Shown: one piece after another, positions 1-10,455 of the stretch
Layout of the letters: each line of letters opens with the position of its first letter
Position numbering within the stretch: position 1 is the stretch's first letter
Origin: Timema cristinae
Lineage: Eukaryota > Arthropoda > Insecta > Phasmatodea > Timematidae
NCBI GenBank assembly: GCA_039000515.1
Contig: JBCFYV010001001.1
Location: 3,673,106-3,737,105, forward strand
Reading direction: 5' to 3'
DNA length: 64,000 nucleotides
The notes under the pieces: model-generated
The model's input: the letters and a program-made list of their open reading frames with translations, nothing else
Told to the model about the DNA's origin: nothing
The model's database searches: none
Program-made: the position numbers and the translations under genes

Positions 1-149
1 AGGGGATATAAGTACTGAGGATATAAATAATTTAAAAAATAAATATAAAATTATTAAAAAAAAAATTAGAAACAAGAAACAATAAGTAATCGTGTCAACT
101 TTGATAGATTTGTTCGATCAGGGCCCAAAAAAGTTTGTTGACCCCTGGC

Positions 150-290
150 CTAAGGCATCACACTCCGCATAGACTTGTCTGACATTCAGGGGAAGATTAG
201 GGTTCAAATATCGGTTGCGTGCACTGAGAGGGATTTTCCCTAAATGGTTTCCCACTCTCCCTCTACAAAATTGTGGTTACATTTATTTTA
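150..290 (+). repeat. SINE-2 fragment
   Basis: This is a decayed copy of the second tRNA-headed SINE family of this window (best copy at 5015-5281). A B-box-like GGTTCAAAT lies near 200. It is followed by the family's body words (CCCTAAATGGTTTCCCACTCTCCCTC). The copy reads head to tail on the plus strand and lacks a clear tail. It sits in the PIGO intron before the first visible exon. Confidence 0.5.
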
Positions 291-461
291 AATTGACCTT
301 CCTGATTCCATGTACATCAGCATAGTAAATATATGCCTACAGCCCAAACAAGTGGTGAGAATTGTTCTTGTAAAAAGAGGTTTTCCCCCAAGAGATATAT
401 CACACCGGCGAGTGTAGCATGAACTACACTAACACAACCCACACCTTCACTTATTTTTCAG

Positions 462-703
462 AGCAGCTCTTCATCGTTCCGTGGTCGTCTGTCCTGTCCT
501 GGGGGTTCCTCGCCTCCTACTTCTTCTATGGAACAGGTCACCAGCCCACCTTCTCCAACATCCAATGGGAGGCAGCGTTCGTGGGGACTGGAGGCATCTT
601 CCACACGCACGTGGTTCCAGCACTGCTCGTGGGGCTCAACACCTTCTGCGCACAGATGGTGATGGGGCTAACACTGCCCCTTCTCCTTGTGGCCCCATTC
701 ACA
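462..703 (+). CDS. PIGO: GPI ethanolamine phosphate transferase 3, internal exon near the C-terminus
   Basis: PIGO is the catalytic ER-membrane subunit that adds ethanolamine phosphate to the third mannose of the GPI anchor precursor. This exon starts after a TTATTTTTCAG acceptor (phase 1) and ends before a GTGAGT donor (phase 0), giving 80 full codons. The peptide runs from EQLFIVPWSS to LLLVAPFT. It holds the PIGO-typical stretch PTFSNIQWEAAFVGTGG and hydrophobic segments that belong to the C-terminal multi-pass membrane region. The phosphodiesterase domain is encoded before the window. Phase and order fit the exons at 5762-5914 and 7639-7836. The identification is by recognition of family motifs; the splice sites are read directly. 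Confidence 0.9.
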
Positions 704-718
704 GTGAGTCACTAATTA

Positions 719-850
719 CAGTTAGACATCTCGACAGAAGTTTGCTTGTTCCAGCTAGACAGCTCAACAGAAGGTAATTTGTTCCAGCTCGACAGATCAC
801 TTGTTCCAGCTCAACAGATCACTTGTTACAGTTAGACAGCTCCACAGAAT
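719..850. repeat. Short tandem repeat, about 25-30 bp unit
   Basis: Just after the PIGO donor there are about five imperfect copies of a unit built on TTGTTCCAGCTCGACAG. They read as variants of TTGTTCCAGCT(A/C)GACAG separated by ATCAC or AAGGTAA. It is intronic and not coding. Confidence 0.6.
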
Positions 851-2264
851 TTCATTAATTATTTTATTTAGATAAAGCATCGGTAGTCACACACTCATGT
901 ATGGGGCTCAATTGATCCTGATTAGATGTACAAAGGTTTTTTTTCCAAAATAGTTTACTCTCCTGCCATGCAAATATGGGCACACTTAGTCTTAAATTCT
1001 ACCTATGTTATTCTTATCTCGTTAGCGTAATTAATGATCGATGGAGTTGTATACCCCAGGAAAAAGTAGCAAAATCTAGCATATATAACACATCTATTGG
1101 TAGTTTTCAAGGCAGTGCATTGATATGTTTTAAATGTGGACTTTTAAACCTTTGTTTATCCTTATGTTATTTGTTCCTATTACATGTTCTTATATACATT
1201 TCTTATATTTACCAATTTCCTTTTTCTGCCTTTTGTGTTTTTTGGTTTTATCTTTTAGGATGTTGTTTTTCACACTCTTGATGAATGGGTCGACAGGTTT
1301 GGACAGTTACAATTGATTTTATTTAAGATTCAGATGGACATCTTGAGGTTTTGCAAATCTCTCTTCCAAGCAGTTCTATGTATTATCACCTCACCAAAGG
1401 TGCGCTGCTGTAGTTGTGGCAGTCACCACACCAACCCCTCTCACCCCTTCTATACTTCACCCCTTTCAGAGTGTCCTTACATTCCACAGGCAGCCCCTCC
1501 CCCCCTCTCCTCCTTTCAACTTTGTTGATAACTACCCACCAAAAGGCAAGTTATCATCATTATACTCTCCAAGGAGTGATGCCGAGTTTTGAGGCACAAT
1601 CTCAGGGTTTTATAAATTGACATCCAAAATCAAAGGACAAGGGCTCGAATCCCTGTCAAACTATAATTTTTCTGAGTTACAAATATATAAAAATATATTT
1701 TCTTCCCTATATTTAAAAAAATTTTGGCCCTTTTTGTTTTTTTTCAGTGACATAGTGTTTACGGTCAATACTTATGCTAATTATTTAAATACATGGTATA
1801 AGGAAGTTAGAATTAAAATAAGTACACCACAATTTGTTTTTACAGAAGATAGAAAAACCAAAGTGAAAACCACACTTGGTTTTATATGATAGCCTGTTAG
1901 AAGAAATTGTAAATATCTTTAAAAAAATTTTAATGAGTTAGAAAACAGTAGCCAAAGTTGGCTAAAAATGGCAATTTTTTAAATTCCATTTCGATTAAAT
2001 ATAATTTACTTACTGTACGCCTACTTCACTTTACAAATAGGCCCTACTCTTAGCTTTTTTCGAACACCATACTAACAAGAACATTATATTCTAAGATCTA
2101 AAAAAAATCTGAATTAAATAAAACTTGTTAAACCATATTTCCATTTAAAATTATTAATCTTTTATTATTATAATATGATTATAAACCATCCAAAACCAAG
2201 TATTTTCTTTTTTATTGCTACCTTCAGAACACAGGTTATTAATGGCTTAATATTAATGGATAGA
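851..2264. other. PIGO intron, no gene seen
   Basis: AT-rich intron. The short open frames here have no recognisable motif and no coding character. A B-box-like GGGCTCGAATCCCTG near 1641 may be a SINE relic, but nothing around it supports a full element. Confidence 0.6.
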
Positions 2265-2490
2265 GATGAGGAATGTAGCTAAGAGGAAGTGAACCCACAT
2301 TTGCATGGAGTGAAGATGGGAAAACCAGAGGGATAAATCACTTGTGGAAAACCGTTAAAGGTATATATATACATACACACACACACACACACATATTTAA
2401 CAGGAAAACCCTCTTCAATTCAAGCAGATGAGATTCAAACCTCGACCTCCCCATCAATGGCGGTCAAATCAATGGCAAGCAATGGCTAGA
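2265..2490 (-). repeat. SINE-2 remnant interrupted by a (CA)n microsatellite
   Basis: The plus strand carries the family words GAGGAAGTGAACCCACATTTGCATGGAG and later AGATTCAAACCTCGACCTCCCC. This is the tail-to-head order expected of a minus-strand copy. A (CA)n run at about 2371-2393 splits it. The element is old and intronic. Confidence 0.5.
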
Positions 2491-3690
2491 ACACCGCTGG
2501 GGCTAACTAAGCTTTGTAAGCATATATTCACTTTGTCTCGACACCTCGGTGCGAAAATATTGTGAACTTAAAAAATTTGAAATCGAGATTTTGATAAATG
2601 TCGACATTTCATAACCCGCTTAAACTAAAAATGTTGTTTCTGACTGTTTTTACCTTGGCTTGGGCTAGAGCCAAAACCATTTTACCGTTTGTGCTAAAAC
2701 TTTGTATTTGGAGTTTTCATTAGGTCCTCCCACCCTGAGGGGTTTTTGGAATTAGAAATCTAACCCTAAATTTAAGACATGTTTATTGAAAGGCAAAAAG
2801 AGAATAAATATATTTTCTTGAAATTCGCTCTAATGGTTTTGATTAAACTTCATATCTAAACACTGTTTATCATTATAAACAAGGTATAAATTTTCATTTT
2901 CTCATGATCATGTCTTTGAGGGTATTTTACATAGGGGAGATTTTCAAATTTTCATTATTTTTCAACTATTTGAGACTCATAATAACTTATCATTTTATTT
3001 TAAAGTTGTAGTACTATTAAATGTAAAAATTGCAAAATATTTTTATAAAACCGATAAGTTTTTAGCTATAAACAAATATATATACTTTTTGATATAGGTT
3101 TTTGAAACAAATTTTATTCTAATGCTCTTTGGTTGACAATGCTGTAAAGTTAAGGATGGCCCGAGGTAAATTTTGCGACCGGGCGGTATCACTTTTTGGC
3201 GCCTCTCTATGTAACCAGTGGATAATATAGTTCATCCACTATAGGGGTGTAGGTAACTAACAGCTAACAAAAGTTAGATCAAATCTTATCTATCCATAAA
3301 CCAAATCATATGATCTGCAATGAACATAATATGTTGATTTGTTGTCACTTTTGGCAGTCAAAACTTTCACAGAAACAATTTTATTTTTAATTTGGTTTTT
3401 ATTTTGGCAGTTCTTTCAATCTTCTGCTAGCTGCGAGCTACCACATTTCTCATGATGTTAGTACTCTCGGAAAATATGAAAATAGTCCCCAAACCTAACT
3501 AACATAGCCTGGGCGTAATAGGAAAATAATTTGAAGGGAAACTCCACAAATGTTAACTATACGCTAAACATTTCACTTTGAGATTGTCGAGATTGTACAA
3601 AAATGGTTTGGACTATAAATAAAGCTATAAGAACCGGTTTTATAGACAATATTATCTTCTATTTTTTATTAAGTTTAACAAACACTCTAA
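2491..3690. other. PIGO intron, no gene seen
   Basis: AT-rich sequence without recognisable coding or repeat structure beyond short homopolymers. Confidence 0.55.
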
Positions 3691-3956
3691 CATTATGAAC
3701 GGTTTATGTTATAATTGCAAAAAAAAAACACTTTAGGGTGCAACTTTAGGACACCTATCAAATGCCTCTCAAATAAAAAACTGCAGCGGCGACTTCTCGA
3801 CCTGGGCCTGGACGACGCACCTCCCAATTCCTCGAAACAAGAAGCGAGCTTAGAAGAACAGCAGTTAATTAGCAATGTAATGCTCCGATGACGATTGGTA
3901 TTTACAGAATTTATAATTGAAAGAGAACCTATATCTAAATAACCTGAAACAGGGGG

Positions 3957-4260
3957 CAAAGAGTATCATCACTATCTTGAAATTGACAAAAATAACTACA
4001 CTCACCAACATTTGAAGTCTGATTGGCAACATTATTATCAGCGTTCATAGCTTCTAGTTCAAAAGCACTACGACCACTAGAAAAACTATTTGTGGCAACA
4101 CAATTTCTGGAAAAATGGTTCATACCTCGGCATCGATTACATCGCTTATTAATTGTGGGACAAGGCCGCTTTAGATGGTCATAACCACAACAAGTAACAC
4201 GCTTTTCTAACAAACTTTTCACTAAACTTTCTTCTGGACACACTAAGATTTTCTTTGGGA
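3957..4260 (-). pseudogene. Gypsy-type retrotransposon gag, zinc-knuckle end (fragment)
   Basis: The minus-strand reading holds two adjacent CCHC-type nucleic-acid-binding knuckles of a retrotransposon Gag. The second, CNRCRGMNHFSRNC, is complete (C-x2-C-x4-H-x4-C). The first, TCCGYDHLKRPC, lacks its first cysteine at the expected spacing. It follows the gag body at 4418-4944 with a frame break between them. No protease, reverse transcriptase or integrase follows, so the element is truncated at about 3.7 kb. Confidence 0.7.
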
Positions 4261-4417
4261 TCGGGACGTAACAGTTCAGTCTGCTGCAGATTGTTCCAAC
4301 TTCTTGATTGTCCTGTTTTCTGAAGGTGGCACCGATTTTGCATGGGATGCTTGGGGGGGGGGGATTTGTTTTTCTACTAACTTTAAATATATCACTCTGC
4401 GAGGATCCCCTCCATCT

Positions 4418-4944
4418 TCAATTGGTTTTCAAGTGTATGTCTACTAGCTCCACTGATTTGCAATATTCTACAACTTTGTGTAGGGTAGTGTCCTCCTTAA
4501 GAAGGTGTTGTTTTATTGACTGTGAGTTCACGCCCAATATTATTTGCGCACGCAGCAACTTATCCTCCTGGTCACCAAATTCACAAGGCTTGGCAAGAGC
4601 TCTGAGTTCTGCGTAGAAGTTTTCAAACGGTTCACCGAGACATTGTTTCCTATTAAAAAAATTGAACGCAAGGATGGTTTCATTCTTCTTCGGAATACAG
4701 TGAGATTTAAGAACATACAATATACCATTCACTGTTTCTTCTTCAGGTTTTATGGTAGTTAAGGTTTTATAAAGTCGAACAGCATCTCGTCCTATTAGGT
4801 TTTTTAGCCTGGCTATTTGCACGCCTACAGATTTTATTCCAGTCTCTGTCACCTCAAAATATTCTAGAACTTTTCCTGGAATTCATCAAAATTCTTCGCC
4901 AAATCTCCGGCAAGATCAAGCGACTTTGGTTTATTAAACTCCAT
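4418..4944 (-). pseudogene. Gypsy-type retrotransposon gag, N-terminal body (frameshifted)
   Basis: Gag is the structural protein of LTR retrotransposons. A start codon at 4944 opens a reading that is broken by a frameshift near 4870 and then continues to a stop at 4418. Family-typical words include GEPFENFYAELRALAKPCEFG and KEDTTLHKVVEYCKSVEL, which match the retrotransposon gag domain of insect Ty3/Gypsy elements. Upstream, on the same strand, are a primer binding site (5295-5311) and an LTR (5312-5547), separated from gag by a SINE insertion. The whole element lies antisense in a PIGO intron and is dead. Confidence 0.75.
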
Positions 4945-5014
4945 ATTGATAACTGCTTCATTACAGGACGAGATAGTTGTATCCACAAATTTGAATCACA
5001 GACAATTCACTGTA

Positions 5015-5281
5015 ATATAATAATAATATATAATATTATAGCACCGGTCTTACTACCCTTCGGTTATACGCTTTATGTACTAATTACGCTAATGGATTAG
5101 GAATTAGGAAGGTTTAATTAGAGGAAGTGAACCCGCATTTTCGTGGAGGGAGAGTGGAAAACCATTTAGGAAAAAACCACCCCCAGTTCACCCGGCCGAG
5201 ATTTAAACCTCAATCTCCCCATCCTCAGCAGTCGAGCTCAATACGACAAGTGCGTTAGCCAACTACGCCACCGAGGCAGGT
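5015..5281 (-). mobile_element. SINE-2 (tRNA-headed), near full length
   Basis: On the minus strand the head carries an A-box-like TGGCGTAGTTGG and a B-box-like GGTTTAAATCTC. The body follows, then a tail GGGTAGTAAGACCGGTGCTA ending in an AT-rich (TAA/TA) stretch. It is flanked by an 11-bp target-site duplication AATTCACTGTA (5004-5014 and 5282-5292). It inserted between the primer binding site and gag of the Gypsy element, so it is younger than that element. The tail is shared with SINE-1. Confidence 0.85.
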
Positions 5282-5294
5282 AATTCACTGTAGA

Positions 5295-5311
5295 CACTAC
5301 CGACTGCGCCA
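5295..5311 (-). other. LTR retrotransposon primer binding site
   Basis: Minus-strand TGGCGCAGTCGGTAGTG lies directly after the LTR. TGGCGCAGTCG is complementary to the 3' end of a serine-type tRNA with CCA, the primer class used by the 17.6/297 group of Gypsy elements. Its position between LTR and gag supports the call. Confidence 0.65.
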
Positions 5312-5547
5312 TGTTTTATTATCACATACAAATTAACTTTGAGACATAATCAGCAATCTCAAGACATCTCAGCTATGAATCAACGTTATAAATAAATCTA
5401 TGTTAGACTAAACCTATAAGTGTTGTACACAGTGAGGCCAATTGACCAACAAAATCAACATTCACCTGAGTTAGGCGCTACTATACAACTTACTAAACAA
5501 ATTTATCGTTCTTATATAGTAGGTGTCCATCCGAATCTTAAGAGACA
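5312..5547 (-). repeat. 5' LTR of the Gypsy-type element
   Basis: Read on the minus strand, the segment starts with TGTCTCTTAAG and ends with AATAAAACA just before the primer binding site, so it has TG...CA ends. A TATA-like CTATATAAGAACG lies near the 5' end (about 5510-5525). The outer boundary is inferred from the TG dinucleotide only. No second LTR is visible, which fits a truncated element. Confidence 0.5.
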
Positions 5548-5761
5548 GCCATTACCTCTTTGTCCAGTGGCAGCAATGTAAAGTGTGAACTGTGTTCTTC
5601 TTTTCATTGTAAAAGCCAGATCGTGTTTGTTCCCTTTTATATGTTTCTATCCACCGTTCCTGTATCTTCTTCCAAATATAACATACCTTTATTTTTGAGG
5701 TTGGAGTGTAGGTCATGCCCTTATATCAACACCTGTTCATTAGAAATTGTGTTGTTTGTAG

Positions 5762-5914
5762 ATCCGTGTGATGGCGCCTCGCTTGATGTCCTTGGGTGAC
5801 CCTGTCATGGAGGACTTGAAGAAGGGAGAGCTGTTTCTTTACCAGAGGGATGACCTACTTTATCATGGCCTGTTCGACCTGTGCACCAAGTACACACTTT
5901 TTATAGGAGCCAGG
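5762..5914 (+). CDS. PIGO: GPI ethanolamine phosphate transferase 3, penultimate coding exon
   Basis: The exon has 153 nt (51 codons), phase 0 at both ends, between acceptor GTTTGTAG and donor GTGAGG. The peptide runs from IRVMAPRLMSLGDP to TKYTLFIGAR. It includes the charged loop GELFLYQRDDLLYHGLF and the start of a membrane helix, consistent with the end of PIGO. It joins in phase to the exons at 462-703 and 7639-7836. The in-frame ATGs are internal methionines, not a start. Confidence 0.88.
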
Positions 5915-6576
5915 GTGAGGAATGGTCACTATTATTTTCATGGTTAGCAGTTAAATTGCAGTCCTTTCATTGCCGCCGAATAAACCAGTTCCAATACAAG
6001 GCTTTCAATTTTGAATCGAATCCAAAATGAGTATTTTAAAATGAAAATGTTTTGAATCAAATATTTTATAGTTAAATTTTATCAAATCCAAACAAAGATA
6101 TCAGGCAAAGTTATATCTATTTAAAATAACTTGAATCCCATAAGAAAGATAAGGAGATTAAAACCGTACTTAAATAACAAATAGATGATTAACTCTACAC
6201 ATTTTTCAATCTTTTATGCTCAGATAAAATTATGGCTTCATGGCAATTGCTTTAAAAAGTTAAACTATTCAGATTTAGGATTAAATTCAATTGAATCCAA
6301 ATCTGGAACCTGTTTGGATTCAAAAATTTTAATCTAATTTGAATCTTTATAATATTAAGATATATAGTTTCAAATCAAATATGAATTCTAGCAAGATTCA
6401 AAATTTTTAAACTTCACACAGCTTACTGCTGAATAAGGTGCAATACATGATAACAGGGTGTCCAGCAGGGAAATGTCAGGGAATTTTCTTGGTCAGGGAA
6501 AAGTCAGCGAATTAGATCAAAGTGTTGGTATTTTTACCTATTCACTAATAAAAATATGCAACTTTAATTCACAATA

Positions 6577-6839
6577 GGTGACCTGGTGGTCTAGGGGTAA
6601 GGTGTCAGACTTCTATGCTGGCGGCCGGGTTCAATCCTCGGTCCCGGCACAGATTTATCTGATTATCAAACCCTTCCTTCACCTCTGACAAGACATCTTG
6701 TGAATGTGAGGAATGCCAGGCCTCCACCGTGGTTCGGATTCCACGTTAAACTGTAGGTCCTTCATTTCATCTCACAATCACCTACCATTACACATTAGCG
6801 TAAGTGCGTATAACCCGAATGGGTAGTAAGACGCGGTGC

Positions 6840-6870
<31 letters not shown>
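6577..6870 (+). mobile_element. SINE-1 (tRNA-headed), full length
   Basis: This is the best SINE-1 copy. The head has an A-box-like GGTGGTCTAGGGGTAAGG and a B-box GGGTTCAATCC. The body follows, then the tail TAACCCGAATGGGTAGTAAG and (TAA)n. Imperfect target-site duplications AATTCACAATA and AATTAACAATA flank it. The head is tRNA-derived, but the copy is a SINE and not a tRNA gene. Confidence 0.9.
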
Positions 6871-7638
6871 TAACAATAGTCAAAATAACATTTTTCATCC
6901 AGCTAATACAGACCATGACTCTCTTTTTTTTAATGCTTGTACCAGTTGAGCATACTAATCTCATTTCTAAAAGTCAACATGTGATTTATGAGTCATCCTT
7001 CCACCAAAGACATAGACCCTCTGGACTACCCCTGGAATTTGTTTGATTTGTTTGATAGTTAGCCAGGCTATGCTTATTATAGCATTAGAATGCAACTCTG
7101 TGTTCATCGTGTGTCAACACGAAATAAAAACAAGAAAAGAAAAGTCGAATGAAACATCGGACCTTCACATATTATACTCTCCCATTGGTTTACAGCATAT
7201 CATCTGATTAAGGTTATGGACAGGGCTTTGGGGTCGGTATGCCAAGTCTTCCACTCCAACTCCTCTAATTTTCTACTAGCTAACTCTGAATTCTTCATAA
7301 ATGTCTAAGAGTATTAATTAGTAATAACAAATTTACCATAGTAAAATGCTCCAATACAGATTACTTCATGACATTGTGAATGTATATTTAAATAAATTTG
7401 TCAATCCAAATTACAAATTTTGATCCTAAATAATAAAAAAAAGGTATAAAATATTGTTATAATATTCTAACTTTTTATTTTGAAGCCGGAATCGATACAT
7501 TTTTACAACTCCAACTTTGACTTCAACCCCACAGCCCTGCTTACGAAGTGTGTATAAGAGGACACAGAGTAAGTACATATACAAGGCCTATCATGAACTA
7601 CAAAGTATGCCATATTTAAGTCTGTGTGTTTGTCTCAG
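6871..7638. other. Last PIGO intron, no gene seen
   Basis: AT-rich intron sequence between the SINE-1 copy and the last PIGO exon. I see nothing else in it. Confidence 0.6.
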
Positions 7639-7836
7639 ATGCTGGCCTGCATGCTGGCCGGAGCGATGCACTGCAGACACCTCATGACGTGGAAGGTGTT
7701 TGCCCCCAAGCTGATGTTCGAAGGACTCGGCTTGTTTGTGTCTCTGCCGAGTGTTCTTCTAGGGTACCTTCTTGTGATAAGAATCACGCAACAAGTCAAT
7801 AAACTCCTTTTACATCTCGATAAGGAGTTCAGCTGA
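7639..7836 (+). CDS. PIGO: GPI ethanolamine phosphate transferase 3, last coding exon
   Basis: The exon follows a pyrimidine-rich TGTTTGTCTCAG acceptor in phase 0 and ends at TGA (7834-7836), giving 65 residues. The peptide begins MLACMLAGAMHCRHL and contains RHLMTWKVFAPKLMFEG, the hallmark C-terminal motif of PIGO. A final membrane helix (LFVSLPSVLLGYLLVIRI) and a short polar tail follow. The length and position of the stop fit the family's C-terminus. The gene is therefore complete at its 3' end in this window. Confidence 0.92.
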   Translation: MLACMLAGAMHCRHLMTWKVFAPKLMFEGLGLFVSLPSVLLGYLLVIRITQQVNKLLLHLDKEFS

Positions 7837-8617
7837 TAGTGGATACAGTATTAGTAGAAGTATGTAGATCTTGTTTAAATGAATGCAGGGATTTGATTTC
7901 CCTTGTAGCTTGATGAGTCTAGACATTGTGATAGATAATACACTAGCTGGTATTATTGTACATTGATATATTTTACAAATTAATTTATGATGTCAATTTT
8001 TAACTGACCATATAAATGGTTTGAACAATATTTGTGACAAACAGATGTACCCGGTGTTGGCCAGGGTAATCACCCAATGAATTTTGTGGTTGGTTACCCC
8101 AGGTAATGCTAATTTTTTTTGCTTTAAACAGACAGAAAAATATATCTTCGTTTTATTTCTTCTGACCCAGTTTTTTTTCCAAAAATATAATCAAAAATTT
8201 AAAATTCCAACTTCGAGATGCATATTTTTGTGCATAGTTGTAAGATCTTTTGCCTGACAAATTTATCTATATCTATAAAAAGTGACAGCTGCAGCTTAAA
8301 TGACTTGATGTGAAAGTAGATCTAGTAACTTTTCTAGCTGTCGGATATATGGTATTACTGTTATAATTAGAGGATAGCCAGAAAAATTATCTGAATTATT
8401 GCGTAGATAAACACTAATTAACATAAAACACATTCAGAGAAAGTTGGATTTTAAAATGTGTGTTTTTGTGTGGTATTAGTGTTTTGTCCAAACAGTCAAT
8501 AAGGTAAGTTTGCTTGCTGTCCTTCTTAACACAAACAACTTATTTTAGTGCTCTATTCCAAATAACCTTATTTTTATAAATAAAAACTCAAAATTATTAC
8601 AGGTCTACTATAAATAG
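7837..8617 (+). other. PIGO 3' flank with a candidate polyadenylation signal
   Basis: Non-coding sequence after the PIGO stop. An AATAAA hexamer at 8579-8584 is a candidate polyadenylation signal, 743 nt after the stop. At 8281-8345 lies a relic of the ATGACTTGA-containing MITE family seen intact at 32469-32732. Confidence 0.4.
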
Positions 8618-9032
8618 TAGGGGTGTGCGAAGCTTCAAAAACTTTAACTTCACTTTGAATATTTGTTCGCTTTGACTTGGTTTCGAAAGTAAAATTACAG
8701 ATTCAACAATTACAAAGCTTAGCAAAAACAAAAGAAAAAAAAGTTATGTACACATTTATGTTTATTATTTATTTATTTCTGCTGATATTTACATCACAAA
8801 TAAGTGTTTGCATAAAAAAATCTAAAATAATTGAATTTAACTTTTTAATAACTTAATTTATCATAAAATATCAAATATATTAACTATTTTTAAATATCAC
8901 ATTTTATCAATTTTATTACCTTGTAATGCAAACTTTAGTATTTTTTTTATCCAAAATTAAAACTTTTTTTAAATATTCCAACTTCGATTTGACTTTATTT
9001 TGAATTGACAAAGCGGACTTTGCACACCCCTA
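8618..9032. mobile_element. MITE with TAGGGGTGTGC terminal inverted repeats, copy 1
   Basis: The element starts TAGGGGTGTGCGAAG and ends CTTTGCACACCCCTA, an imperfect terminal inverted repeat pair enclosing 415 bp of AT-rich non-coding DNA. The copy at 11651-12060 has the same ends, similar internal words and similar length. The ends resemble hAT-type MITEs, but I could not find a clean target-site duplication. Confidence 0.75.
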
Positions 9033-9562
9033 ATTAAACACTCCATCCTCCCACCACACGAATTTTATTCCTATGCTCATTCTTATGAGGTAAGTTAAGT
9101 CTGTTGTAAACATCAACTGCAAGCTTGATGTAGGTTTCAGAACTGTGTTTAGAGGCAACTCCACATCGTTGTACTCCAGGAGGACACGTGGCAACATGGG
9201 GAGCAGCTCCACCTTACATCTCACATGGATGTAAGACTGGTTTTATTGCTTGGAATCAATAGTTGGATGTGTTCTAAAGGATGCTCTGGCGCTTCCAGAA
9301 GCTTATTTCAGGAGGGGCATACTATATATATCGAGGTTATTATTTCTACCCTTTTAACCTAAAATTCGATATATTAATGATAGTTTTAATGTGTACATCT
9401 GTTCACCTTATGAATATTATGTACTAAGGCAGCTTTATAATTTAGCCAACACATTTGAGCGCTTTTTATCAGTGTATCTAAGACAGTGGTATGTGTAACC
9501 CCAGGATAATCAAAGGATTTCAGGAAGTACAAAATTTACCAATGAATTTTATTATCATTAGT

Positions 9563-9608
<46 letters not shown>

Positions 9609-9780
9609 AATAGTCAAACGAAAAAATTAAGGCAGATTTTGAAACTTTAATAAACTTTTATTCTAGGTATATGCGAGACTCTAAACTATCTCAATATAGA
9701 CACGAGAAAAAGTCTCGATCTTTTATAGAAATTTACAAACCAAACTGAGAATTTGTTATTTCTAATTTTACTGGGAAGTG
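9033..9780. other. No gene seen; (AT)n microsatellite
   Basis: Non-coding. A perfect (AT)n run occupies about 9569-9602. Confidence 0.6.
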
Positions 9781-9948
9781 GAGGAGATTACATAATGATG
9801 AGTTACATACCTTTTCTCATCTTATGACATTGCTAGTATAATCAAGTCTCATAGATTACAGTGGGCAAGACATGCAGCGCGAATGGAAGATTCTAGAACC
9901 TTGTTCGGGGAATTGACTGGTGAACCTAATGGTGAAAACCATTGGAAA

Positions 9949-10223
9949 GACCGCGTCTTACTACCCGTTTGGATTATACATACTTACGCTTATGTGTAAT
10001 GGTAGAGTGACTGAGACGAAATGAAGGACTACAGTTTAACGTGGGATCTGAACCACGGTGGAGGCCTGGCGTTCCTCACATTCACAAGTTGTGAGTAATA
10101 CACGTCTTGTCAGAGGTGAGGGAAGGGTTTGGTGATCAGACAAATATGTACTGAGACCGAGGATTGAACCCCGGACCCGCAATCTAGAAGTCTGACACTT
10201 TACCCCTAAACTGCCAGGTCACC
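9949..10223 (-). mobile_element. SINE-1, full length, inserted in the LINE remnant
   Basis: The copy is in minus orientation: on the plus strand it begins with the tail complement CGCGTCTTACTACCCGTTTGG and ends with the head complement CCAGGTCACC. The B-box complement GGATTGAACCCC is present. It splits the LINE remnant, so it is the later insertion. Confidence 0.85.
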
Positions 10224-10455
10224 AACTAGCTAAAGATAGGATTAGGTTGTAATGGGGTGGACTGGATAGAACTAGTTCAATAAGGATTAGGTTGTAATGG
10301 GGTGGACTGGATAGAACTAGTTCAAGATAGGAATAAGTGTAATGAGGTGGACTGAATAGAACTAGGTCAAGATAGGAATAAGGTGTAATGGGGTGGACTG
10401 AAAAGAACTAGTTCAAGATAGGATAAGGTGTAATGGTGACTGAAGTCTAGTTCAG
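10224..10455 (+). repeat. 46-bp minisatellite derived from LINE coding sequence, locus 1
   Basis: About five decaying units built on AATGGGGTGGACTGGATAGA and CTAGTTCAAGATAGG. The unit is the reverse complement of the array at 15655-16410. It corresponds to the LINE C-terminal codons NEVDWIELAQDRD. Confidence 0.75.

Larger units (their letters stand above)
9781..10455 (+). mobile_element. LINE 3'-end remnant, split by a SINE
   Basis: Before the SINE at 9949-10223, the plus strand reads, with frame breaks, a relative of the LINE C-terminus seen intact at 16348-16599. Shared elements are the segment around RLRWA-H-A-R and the SRTLF motif. After the SINE it resumes with GGTGGACTGGATAGAACTAG, the DNA form of the VDWIELAQD motif, which is repeated there. 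Confidence 0.65.

Noticed and set aside
419..715. Start codon at 419 for the first PIGO exon
   Set aside because: The family match begins only after the acceptor at 461, so the upstream ATG is intronic.
6577..6650. tRNA gene
   Set aside because: A and B boxes are present but the sequence continues into a SINE body and (TAA)n tail with target duplications, and many copies share it.
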